Assembly: GCA_946497585.1 (NCBI GenBank)
Contig: CAMMLF010000084.1
Location: forward strand, 1-7,160
Source of the DNA: an uncultured Clostridium sp.
GTDB taxonomy: Bacteria; Bacillota; Clostridia; TANB77; CAG-508
DNA length: 7,160 nt
Direction of reading: 5' to 3'
Below the pieces are notes generated by a model, which had not been told where the DNA came from, did no database searches, and saw only the letters and a list, made by a program, of their open reading frames with translations. Below are positions 1 through 6,397 of the stretch, piece by piece. Made by a program: the position numbers and the translations under genes. Numbering within the stretch: position 1 is the first letter of the stretch; each line of letters starts with the position of its first letter.

Positions 1-11
1 GCTTTTGAAAA

Positions 12-479
12 TCAACTAGAATGTGCATGGCAAATTGCTGCTGCCATACTATCTGTTGTATCGTCAAGTTTTGGCAATTTATCAACTTTTAATATCGATT
101 TTACCATTTTTTGAACTTGAACTTTATCTGCCCTTCCATAGCCTGTTACTGCTTGTTTTATTTGAAGTGGAGTATATTCATATATTGGTACATTATTTTT
201 TGTTGCTACAACTAGCACTATTCCTCTTGCTTGTGCAACATTTATTGCTGTAGTAGTATTTGTATTAAAAAATAATTCCTCTATTGATAATACTTCTGGT
301 TTGTATGTATCTATAATGTTTTGCATATCATCATATATTTTTACAAGCCTGTCAGGAAAAGACTCACCTGCTTTGGTGAGTATTGCCCCTGAATCTATTA
401 ATGTAAAATGATTTCCTTTGTATTCTATTATGCTATACCCTGTTATTGCAAAACCCGGGTCAATTCCTAAAATTCGCAT
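12..479 (-). CDS. ruvC: Holliday junction endonuclease RuvC
   Basis: RuvC is the structure-specific endonuclease that cuts four-way Holliday junctions symmetrically, working with the RuvAB branch-migration motor in recombinational repair. The 155-residue product begins MRILGIDPG, the family's N-terminal motif, which supplies Asp7. The other acidic metal ligands of the RNase H-like fold are visible: Glu67 in SIEELFF, and Asp140 and Asp143 in KLDDTTDSMAAAICHAH, the usual C-terminal D-x-x-D plus His block. The QARG motif (83-86) is also present. It is slightly shorter than the usual 160-175 residues, but all catalytic positions are intact and it ends with a TGA stop inside the window, so I read it as complete. 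The ATG has an AGAGGTGA ribosome site a few bases upstream (about 483-490). It lies 78 bases after the debranching-enzyme gene on the same strand. In clostridia ruvA and ruvB commonly follow, which would be beyond base 1. Confidence 0.96.
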   Translation of the reverse strand: MRILGIDPGFAITGYSIIEYKGNHFTLIDSGAILTKAGESFPDRLVKIYDDMQNIIDTYKPEVLSIEELFFNTNTTTAINVAQARGIVLVVATKNNVPIYEYTPLQIKQAVTGYGRADKVQVQKMVKSILKVDKLPKLDDTTDSMAAAICHAHSS

Positions 480-557
480 TTTTCACCTCTATTTTTTTGT
501 TTATTTAAGCAATAATATATGTTCTGAAGCTTTTAGCGAACGAATAAATAATAAATT

Positions 558-2579
558 TTAATGTTTATCCAACAAAATTCTAAACACTTCCGATACACTC
601 CAAGCCTGTGCAAACGCACCTTTTCCTGTAGCTGGATCAGTAGAATCATATATTTCGCAAATGCTTCCAACCGTATTTCCTTTTGTAAGCTCATAGGTAA
701 ATGTATTTGCTGTATTTATTCTAAATTGTGTTAGTGTATTTGTTAATTTTTGTTTACTTTCTTCATTTTTCTCTGCTTTTATTAAATTTTTAAGTGCATT
801 ATAATATTGTCCAAGAAGCCATGGCCATGTTATACCTTGATGATATTTGCTATCTCTTTCTTCTGGTGAGCCTTCATATATTGCACTAAATCCCGGCTCT
901 CCTGAAGCTAAAGTTTGCAAACCATACCTGTTTAGTAGCTTTTGTGTAACTGTTACAAATACTTCTTTTGCCATATCTTTGTCACAATCAAGTACTGGAT
1001 AAGTTAGGCTTAAAGCAAAAATTTGATTTGGTCTTATTTTATCATCTCCAAGTACATCATACAAGCATTTTTTGTATGGGTTATAAAATCTTTTTACAAA
1101 AGATTTTTGACAATTTTTTGCTAGCATTCCATATTCATAATATCTTATCATTTTCATATAATGTTTTGATAAATTTTGCATTATTCTCAAAGCATTATAC
1201 CACATTGCATTAATTTCTACTGCTTTTCCATTTCTAGGTGTAACAGGTTTGCCTCCAACTTTTGCATCCATCCAAGTATTTTGAGTGTCCATTGTTCCTG
1301 ATGAGATAAGGTAAGTTTTATCATCAAATCTAATATTGTTGCCATCTAAATTTGTCCCATTTATGTAATTATCAATTATTTTTATCATTGTTCCATATAG
1401 ATTTTCCTTAACAAAATCATAATTACCTGTATATTCTAAGTATTTTTCTACTTGTTCAAATAGTAAAAGTGATGCATCTGCACTATTATATAAAGCGTGT
1501 CCATCATATTCATCAAATCCGTTTGGCACAATACCTTGTTTAACATTTTTTGCAAATGTTAATAAAACCTCTTCTGCTATTTTATATTTTTTAGATATAA
1601 GTAGCAAACCTTCAAAAGCAATTAACGTATCCCTTCCCCAGTCCAAAAACCAAGGATATCCAGCAATAACTGTGTGCAATTTCATACTTGGTCTATATAC
1701 TATAAAATTGTCCGAAGCTACCATATATTCATTAACTAGATCAATATAGCTTTGTCTTTCCTCATCTTCTTTAGGTAATTTTTTAAAATCTATTAGTCCC
1801 GATGTTTTTACTTGCTCATTTATTCTTTTCTTTTCATTTTCTATAATTTTAGTTCCACTTAGTCTTTGTAATTCTTCTAAACTATTTCCATTTTCTCCAT
1901 CAAGTGAGCAAAAGAAGACTATTTCTTTATCTTCATTTGGCTTAATTTCGACCTCAAATGTTCCCGGTACTGCGTGATTTTCTTCTGCGTCAAATCCCCT
2001 TAAAGCCTCTTTTTGATAGAACATTGAATAAAAAATGTTGTCTATATACTCATTATATTTTGCACCTTCTACATATAGGTTTATTTTTCCTTTATTTTCT
2101 CCAAAGTCTAATTGAACTTTATCTCTATTTATTTTTTGGGTATATCTAAATTTTAAATCATGAGTTTCTGCGTGAAAGTCTCTAAAGTTGACTATAGGTG
2201 TTAGCAATAATTTAGCTTTAGCCTTTTGATTAATAACCCTATACACTATAACTACAGTATTTTTTCCATAAAGCATACATATTGATTTTTCTATAATTAC
2301 ATTTTTTACTTTGTAAGTATAAATCGGAATTATAGTTTTTTCAAATTTTTGCATATATTTATAGCCTTCTGTTGTAACTCCACCTGAAGTGTTTGTATAA
2401 AGATTATATTTTTTTCCATTTAGTTCAATGCTTTCATCTACTTTAGATAATATCAGTTTTCTTAAGCCCGGTGGATTGCATGCAGCAATTAGCAATCCAT
2501 GATATCTTCTAGTATTTAGCCCCATATCTGTTGATGAGGCAAATCCACCAATTCCATTTGTTATTACCCATTCTCTCAT
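558..2579 (-). CDS. Glycogen debranching enzyme (amylo-alpha-1,6-glucosidase, GH133 type)
   Basis: This is a 673-residue cytoplasmic enzyme of the archaeal/bacterial glycogen-debranching family, which hydrolyses alpha-1,6 branch points in glycogen-like glucans. The N-terminal substrate-binding domain (about 1-230) opens with REWVITNGIGGFASS and NTRRYHGLL, hallmarks of the family. The C-terminal (alpha/alpha)6-barrel domain (about 275-673) shows WFLDWGRDTLIAFEGLL (310-326), YNSADASLLLFEQ (364-376), WMDAKVGGKPVTPRNGKAVEI (436-456), GEPGFSAIYEG (560-570), YHQGITWPWLLGQYY (579-593), CEIYDSTDP (641-649) and AQAWSVSEV (658-666). The acidic residues in the WMDA and CEIYD blocks are the likely catalytic pair by family analogy; I did not align them. 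The ATG sits right at the REW motif, so the N-terminus is slightly shorter than many homologues, but a GGAGG site 7 bases upstream supports it. No signal peptide is seen. It follows yvcK by 86 bases, giving a carbon-storage gene next to a carbon-status regulator. Confidence 0.93.
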   Translation of the reverse strand: MREWVITNGIGGFASSTDMGLNTRRYHGLLIAACNPPGLRKLILSKVDESIELNGKKYNLYTNTSGGVTTEGYKYMQKFEKTIIPIYTYKVKNVIIEKSICMLYGKNTVVIVYRVINQKAKAKLLLTPIVNFRDFHAETHDLKFRYTQKINRDKVQLDFGENKGKINLYVEGAKYNEYIDNIFYSMFYQKEALRGFDAEENHAVPGTFEVEIKPNEDKEIVFFCSLDGENGNSLEELQRLSGTKIIENEKKRINEQVKTSGLIDFKKLPKEDEERQSYIDLVNEYMVASDNFIVYRPSMKLHTVIAGYPWFLDWGRDTLIAFEGLLLISKKYKIAEEVLLTFAKNVKQGIVPNGFDEYDGHALYNSADASLLLFEQVEKYLEYTGNYDFVKENLYGTMIKIIDNYINGTNLDGNNIRFDDKTYLISSGTMDTQNTWMDAKVGGKPVTPRNGKAVEINAMWYNALRIMQNLSKHYMKMIRYYEYGMLAKNCQKSFVKRFYNPYKKCLYDVLGDDKIRPNQIFALSLTYPVLDCDKDMAKEVFVTVTQKLLNRYGLQTLASGEPGFSAIYEGSPEERDSKYHQGITWPWLLGQYYNALKNLIKAEKNEESKQKLTNTLTQFRINTANTFTYELTKGNTVGSICEIYDSTDPATGKGAFAQAWSVSEVFRILLDKH

Positions 2580-2586
2580 TTGTTTT

Positions 2587-2591
2587 CCTCC
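2587..2591 (-). promoter_or_regulatory. Ribosome binding site of the debranching-enzyme gene
   Basis: On the minus strand GGAGG is followed by a 7-base A-rich spacer and then the ATG at 2579. It fixes the start at the REWVITNG motif, even though many homologues carry 10-20 extra residues before that motif. Confidence 0.8.
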
Positions 2592-2665
2592 ATTTGCTTA
2601 AATTATATAGTTCTTGCTTCTCTATAATTTTGCCTAATTTTATCTTGTGCCTTATTTTCAGTCTA

Positions 2666-4192
2666 CTATTTTTCTTCCTTTTTACGTTTTTCGTTTACTT
2701 CCATCATTTTTCTTCTGACTTTTATTTTTTTATCACTATCTTTAATTGATTCTATCCTATCTTTATACTTTGCATTAAACTTGCTTTTTGATGAACTATC
2801 TCTTCTTTCAAAAGGTTTTCTTCCTGATTTTTGGAATTTTTTATCCTTTTTTTCACGTTTTTTAATTTCTCTCTTAGACTCTTTTAATCTAGAGTTTAAA
2901 AGCATATATTGACTGTCATTTTGCATATCTTCAAATTTAAGTTCATCACATATTAATTGTATAATTGTAGAAGCTATAACATCTGAGTCATGTCTTATAG
3001 AGTCTCCTTCAACTTTAGATAAGTTTCTTTGAACAAGTCTTACTCCAAGCTCTTTTGCTTTATTTGTATCTGGCATTACTATGTCAGAGCCTTTTAAATT
3101 GTACTTTTTAATAAATTCTGGTACTATTTCTCCAGTGTCATATATACAATAATCTATAACTCCAGTTCCAACATAATCATTTATAGCTTTAATGTGGTCT
3201 GATAAAGTATATTCATCAGTTTGTCCAAGTTCTGTCATTATATTACTTACATATATTTTCATAGCAGAACTTTCGCGAATAGCTTTTGCTATACCTTTTA
3301 CTAAAAGGTTTGGTATAACGTTTGTATAAAGACTTCCCGGTCCTATAACAATTGCGTCAGCTTCTTTTATTGCATTTATAACTCCCGGTGCTGGACTGCA
3401 ATTTGTAGGACTGATAAATATTCTATTTATTTTACTTGCAGTTTCACTAACGTATTCTGGTATTTTATCTCTGTTCTCTATAACTGTTCCATCATCTAGC
3501 TCTGCACAAATTTTTATTTCTTCTAATGTAACCGGTAAAACTTTACCAGTTATGTTAAGCACTTCTCTTGAGCTTTCTATTGATTTGGTAAAATCTTTAT
3601 GAACATTATTCATTGCCAAAAAGTAAATGTCTCCAAAGCTCAAATTTTTAAGCTGACCGGATGTGAATTTAGTATCTAACAAATTTTCCATTTCATTTTC
3701 ATTATATGAAAGTGCAATCAAACTTTCTTTAATATCATTTAAAGGTAATACTTGAAGCGCTTTTCTTGAATCTGTAGGAGTTTTGCCATAATCTGATACA
3801 GTAACTATTGCTGTTATGTTATCTGTGTAATTCTTAAGTCCTTTAAGTACTGTATTAAGTCCGCTTCCTCCACCTATTACAACAATCTTAGGGCCTTGAT
3901 TATACACCTTTTTATTGAATATAAGTTTATTTATATTTTGAGTTTCTTTTCTAGTATCGCTTTCTTCTATTAATAGTTCTAAGGTTCTTTTTTGCATAAA
4001 CACAAAGCCTATTACTATAGCAGTAAAGCCTATCACAAATGATACTACAATTTTTAATATTTCTACTACTCCTAGAGTATTAAAATATAATAAGTTTGAA
4101 ATTCCATATCCAACTAGTACAACACCTACTAATATTAAAAGCATCCATCTTTTCATTTTTGCTTTTGAAGTAAACCATTTAAAAAATCCCAT
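2666..4192 (-). CDS. yvcK: YvcK/CofD-like UDP-GlcNAc-binding protein, long membrane-anchored form
   Basis: The central part is a CofD-like Rossmann domain of the YvcK (gluconeogenesis factor) family, whose studied members bind UDP-GlcNAc and are needed for growth on gluconeogenic carbon and for normal cell-wall synthesis. Visible motifs: GPKIVVIGGGSGLNTVLKGL (100-119), LPLNDIKESLIALS (149-162), SPTNCSPAPGVINAI (261-275), GPGSLYTNVIPNLLV (284-298), SNIMTELGQTDEYTLSDHIKA (316-336) and HDSDVIASTII (401-411). The 508-residue length far exceeds the usual 310-330. The extra parts are two hydrophobic segments (about 17-36 and 42-66), predicting a hairpin membrane anchor with a cytoplasmic catalytic-type domain, and a Lys/Arg-rich tail (434-508). 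Residues 131-143 read TVSDYGKTPTDSR where typical members have a D-D-G-G-S-S-G-type loop, so ligand binding may differ. The ATG has an AGAAAGG site 8 bases upstream. Two consecutive TAG codons end the gene. murB lies 78 bases upstream; rapZ and whiA, the usual neighbours, are absent. Confidence 0.88.
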   Translation of the reverse strand: MGFFKWFTSKAKMKRWMLLILVGVVLVGYGISNLLYFNTLGVVEILKIVVSFVIGFTAIVIGFVFMQKRTLELLIEESDTRKETQNINKLIFNKKVYNQGPKIVVIGGGSGLNTVLKGLKNYTDNITAIVTVSDYGKTPTDSRKALQVLPLNDIKESLIALSYNENEMENLLDTKFTSGQLKNLSFGDIYFLAMNNVHKDFTKSIESSREVLNITGKVLPVTLEEIKICAELDDGTVIENRDKIPEYVSETASKINRIFISPTNCSPAPGVINAIKEADAIVIGPGSLYTNVIPNLLVKGIAKAIRESSAMKIYVSNIMTELGQTDEYTLSDHIKAINDYVGTGVIDYCIYDTGEIVPEFIKKYNLKGSDIVMPDTNKAKELGVRLVQRNLSKVEGDSIRHDSDVIASTIIQLICDELKFEDMQNDSQYMLLNSRLKESKREIKKREKKDKKFQKSGRKPFERRDSSSKSKFNAKYKDRIESIKDSDKKIKVRRKMMEVNEKRKKEEK

Positions 4193-4270
4193 AATTTAAT
4201 CCTTTCTGCATCTTCAATCATTTTTTAGAATTTGTTTTGCGATTTTGTACTTATCTATTATTCTAATGTT

Positions 4271-5386
4271 TTAATCTTTACCAATTATTCTTACTTCTTC
4301 TTCTATAGTTTTTCCAAACTTTTCATATACTTTTTCTTTTACATAGTTTATTAAATTTATTATATCTTTTGCTGTAGCATTCCCTGTGTTTATTATAAAG
4401 CCTGCGTGTTTTTCTGACACTTGTGCTCCCCCTATACTATACCCTTTTAAATCGGATTCGTCAATAAGTTTTGCAGTAATAAAATCTGTTCCCCTTTTAA
4501 ATGTACTTCCTGCACTTGGCTTATCTAGTGGTTGAGTAGCTTTTCTTTTTTCTGCATATTCTTGCATTTTGGCCTTTATTTCTTCTTTATTACCTTTTTG
4601 AAGTTTTAATGTTGTTTCTAATATAACTGTATTTATATTTTGAAATATACTTTTTCTATATTCAAATTTATGTTCATTATTTGCTATTGTTTTAATCTCA
4701 TAAATATTTTTATTTTCTGTAGCAAATTCATATGCATTTTCATTATTTATAGCCATTTTAGTAGTATAATTACCTAAATCAAGATATTTTGTACTAACTA
4801 CAATGTCTTTCATTTCAAGGCCATATGCACCTGCATTCATATAAATTGCTCCGCCAATGGTTCCTGGTATGCCTCCTGCAAACTCAAAGCCTGATAAGCT
4901 ATTGTCTAATAAGATTTTTGCAAGTAAGGCATTTGTCATACCAGATGAAACTGTGACATAGTAGCTTTCATCTTCATTTTTATCTTGATTTAAGCTTGAA
5001 TTTCTTGTTTGGCTTTTCTTTTCTTCTATATTTGTATTCTTACTATCTACTATGGAATAATCATTTGCTATGTATTTTATAACTAAGCCTCTTATGCCAC
5101 CATCTTTTACTAAGAGATTAGTACCATTGCCAACTATAGTAATTGGCATGCTTTGCCCACTTTCATCTTCTTTATTTTTATTATATGTATCTACTTTTTG
5201 CCATGTTTGATTAATCCTTGCGAACTTATTATTTTTGACGAACTCTAAGACTTTAAGTAGTTTTTCTTGTGAATCTACTGTAATAAATATGTCAGCATTT
5301 CCACCTACCTTAAAACTTGTATGTTTGCTCATTGGTTCATTGTATTTAACATTGCTTGCGCCTAAAATATATTCTAACTCTTTCAA
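4271..5386 (-). CDS. murB: UDP-N-acetylenolpyruvoylglucosamine reductase MurB
   Basis: MurB is the cytoplasmic FAD/NADPH enzyme that reduces UDP-GlcNAc-enolpyruvate to UDP-MurNAc, the second committed step of peptidoglycan synthesis. FAD-domain motifs are SKHTSFKVGGNADIFI (20-35), VGNGTNLLVKDGGIRGLVI (85-103) and GFEFAGGIPGTIGGAIYMNAG (166-186). The C-terminal substrate domain has FEYRKSIF (241-248), KPSAGSTFKRG (289-299, catalytic Ser in the SAGS motif), SEKHAGFIIN (324-333) and EEEVRIIG (362-369, with the late catalytic Glu). This is the short-loop type II enzyme of Gram-positives. At 371 residues it is about 65 longer than the usual 300-307; the excess falls in three hydrophilic stretches near 55-80, 112-140 and 200-236. 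The start is TTG, supported by an AAGGAGG site 5 bases upstream. It is separated from ytfJ by a terminator and probably has its own promoter. yvcK follows after 78 bases, linking two UDP-GlcNAc-related functions. Confidence 0.96.
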   Translation of the reverse strand: MKELEYILGASNVKYNEPMSKHTSFKVGGNADIFITVDSQEKLLKVLEFVKNNKFARINQTWQKVDTYNKNKEDESGQSMPITIVGNGTNLLVKDGGIRGLVIKYIANDYSIVDSKNTNIEEKKSQTRNSSLNQDKNEDESYYVTVSSGMTNALLAKILLDNSLSGFEFAGGIPGTIGGAIYMNAGAYGLEMKDIVVSTKYLDLGNYTTKMAINNENAYEFATENKNIYEIKTIANNEHKFEYRKSIFQNINTVILETTLKLQKGNKEEIKAKMQEYAEKRKATQPLDKPSAGSTFKRGTDFITAKLIDESDLKGYSIGGAQVSEKHAGFIINTGNATAKDIINLINYVKEKVYEKFGKTIEEEVRIIGKD

Positions 5387-5391
5387 ATAAG

Positions 5392-5398
5392 CCTCCTT
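5392..5398 (-). promoter_or_regulatory. Ribosome binding site deciding the TTG start of murB
   Basis: The minus strand reads AAGGAGG, then CTTAT, then TTG. This near-perfect site is what selects TTG at 5386 as the start; the next residues (KELEYILG) match the expected short N-terminal segment before the HTSFKVGG motif. Confidence 0.85.
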
Positions 5399-5595
5399 GA
5401 TTTTTATATTTTGTAATTTCTTTTAAAAATTTCAATTTTATCTATATGTATTTTCATATTTAATTTTATTTTATAAAAGTTTAATCATTTTTATGCTATT
5501 ATTTTATCATTATTATTTGATTTTTACAATATTTAATGTGCTTTCCTAAACATAAAAAATTACCACCAAATGAGCTTGTTTTATTTGCAATAAAA
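5399..5595. other. AT-rich spacer between the ytfJ terminator and murB
   Basis: Apart from the candidate murB promoter, I see no gene, riboswitch or convincing structure here. The minus-strand leader is strongly A-rich with no conserved aptamer motif that I recognise. The stretch TTTGGTGGTAATTTTTTATG near 5554-5573 on the minus strand is the only less AT-rich patch upstream of the promoter; it has no matching inverted partner. Confidence 0.5.
5501..5529 (-). promoter_or_regulatory. Probable sigma-A-type extended -10 promoter for murB
   Basis: On the minus strand TTGTAA (5524-5529) and TAAAAT (5501-5506) are separated by exactly 17 bases, and TG sits one base upstream of the -10 hexamer (TGATAAAAT, 5501-5509), an extended -10. 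The -35 matches consensus at 4 of 6 positions and the -10 at 5 of 6. It lies downstream of the ytfJ terminator and would give a leader of about 100 bases before murB. The region is very AT-rich, so chance matches are possible. Confidence 0.5.
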
Positions 5596-5628
5596 ATTAG
5601 CACTAATTTAATTAAGATTAGTGCTAAT
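5591..5628 (-). terminator. Intrinsic terminator after ytfJ
   Basis: The arms ATTAGCACTAAT (5596-5607) and ATTAGTGCTAAT (5617-5628) form a perfect 12-bp stem with a 9-base loop. On the minus strand the stem is followed directly by a T-run (TTTTTATT), and it begins 15 bases after the ytfJ stop. The stem is AT-rich with only three G-C pairs, so it may be leaky. It separates the DUF2953-ytfJ unit from murB and the genes downstream. Confidence 0.82.
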
Positions 5629-5643
5629 AAAACTTAAGACTTT

Positions 5644-6216
5644 TTACATATCTGTTTCATCATATTCTATATCATAAGTAGGCTCTACATTTACATTTCC
5701 ACTTGGTCTTTGCTTTACTTCTGTTGTAGTTCCTGCCGGTGTAGTTGTTATTTTAACTTCACTATTTTTTCCGTCTTTCATTGCTTCTTTTTGCAATTTG
5801 TTAAGTTTTATTCCATTCATTGTTTTTCCAAGCATTTCACTTAATTTGTCTGCTAAATCTGGCACTAAGTCTAGTAACTTATCAATAGATGATGAATGTT
5901 CTACTGGAAGTAATTTAACGCCACTTGCTTGTACAACTATAAATGCTATCGGAGATATGCTAACTCCTGCACCAGAACCTCCACCAAATGGTAGTCTTTC
6001 CTTTGATATTTCTTGCTCTTTTTTGGTAGGGTCTTTTGTCTTTCCATTAAATTCGCTTCCACCTGCTGCAAATCCAAAATTTACTTTAGATATTGGTATT
6101 ATTACCACATTATTTGATGTTTGAATTGGGTCACCAACAATTGTATTAACATCAACCATTTCTTTAATACTGTTCATTGCAGTATTCATTAATCCTTCAA
6201 TTGGATATTCACTCAT
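5644..6216 (-). CDS. ytfJ: YtfJ/GerW-family sporulation-associated protein
   Basis: This 190-residue protein matches the YtfJ (GerW) family. In Bacillus a member is made during sporulation and affects spore germination; homologues are widespread in clostridia and not limited to proven spore-formers. The recognisable core is PIEGLMNTAMNSIKEMVDVN (5-24), VGDPI (27-31), VVIIPISKVNFGFAAGGSEF (37-56), LPFGGGSGAGVSISPIAFIVV (75-95) and VKLLPVE (100-106), followed by an amphipathic LLDLVPDLADKLSEML segment (114-129). Residues 150-190 form a polar Thr-rich tail ending in an acidic stretch, which makes it longer than the roughly 150-residue Bacillus protein. No signal peptide or membrane span is seen. 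The AAAGG motif lies 13 bases from the ATG, which is far; a closer GTGAT (6222-6226), able to pair with the 3' end of 16S rRNA, may help. The DUF2953 gene upstream is the usual partner, here pushed away by an unusual GC-rich element. Confidence 0.9.
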   Translation of the reverse strand: MSEYPIEGLMNTAMNSIKEMVDVNTIVGDPIQTSNNVVIIPISKVNFGFAAGGSEFNGKTKDPTKKEQEISKERLPFGGGSGAGVSISPIAFIVVQASGVKLLPVEHSSSIDKLLDLVPDLADKLSEMLGKTMNGIKLNKLQKEAMKDGKNSEVKITTTPAGTTTEVKQRPSGNVNVEPTYDIEYDETDM

Positions 6217-6262
6217 TTTTAATCACGTTCCTTTCTTGTTATTGTTAATAGTTTTGAGTATC

Positions 6263-6383
6263 ACTTCAATATATTTTCTTGAGCATTTCAAGCGAGCGTA
6301 GGCGACGTAGGAGCGAAGCGTAACGTGTGAGCGCTGAGCGTAGCGAACCGCGAAGTGAAATGTGAAAGAATGTATATTGAAGT
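6263..6383. repeat. GC-rich element with 28-nt imperfect inverted arms
   Basis: The left arm (6263-6290, beginning ACTTCAATATA) and right arm (6356-6383, ending TATATTGAAGT) are complementary at 23 of 28 positions by hand alignment. The first 11 outer positions match, then blocks TTCTT and CATTTCA. They enclose a 65-nt core (6291-6355) rich in CG dinucleotides, with about 38 G+C in its first 60 bases, against roughly 30% around it. The core is built from degenerate variants of GAGCGTAG/GAGCGAAGC (starts near 6293, 6310 and 6335). There is no ORF of useful length. It occupies most of the 181-base gap between the DUF2953 gene and ytfJ. It could be a small non-autonomous mobile or palindromic repeat, or a structured RNA within the transcript. 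No clear target-site duplication is visible. Confidence 0.72.
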
Positions 6384-6397
6384 TTAGTCAAATCTTT

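Noticed and set aside
23..253. Open frame on the plus strand inside ruvC
   Set aside because: It is Leu/Tyr-rich antisense sequence opposite a clear RuvC, with no ribosome site. The same applies to the other plus-strand frames at 968, 1958, 2531, 5798 and 6516.
12..479. RuvC as truncated
   Set aside because: At 155 residues it is short for the family, but all four catalytic acidic residues and the final His-containing motif are present, with a natural stop inside the window.
2589..2630. Terminator hairpin AATTATAG/CTATATAATT after yvcK
   Set aside because: The stem is imperfect and almost all A-T, and no T-run follows on the minus strand; it would not terminate reliably.
2639..2668. Promoter between yvcK and the debranching-enzyme gene (TAGACT, 17 bases, TAAAAT)
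   Set aside because: The -35 matches at only 4 of 6 positions and no extended -10 is present; in such AT-rich sequence this match is too weak to list.
4153..4221. A 22-codon minus-strand frame (MIEDAERIKLWDFL...) overlapping the yvcK start
   Set aside because: It has no ribosome site before its ATG and overlaps the yvcK ribosome site and N-terminus in another frame; most likely chance.
5399..5494. Riboswitch in the roughly 100-base murB leader
   Set aside because: The leader is nearly pure A/T with no recognisable aptamer core or stable stem.
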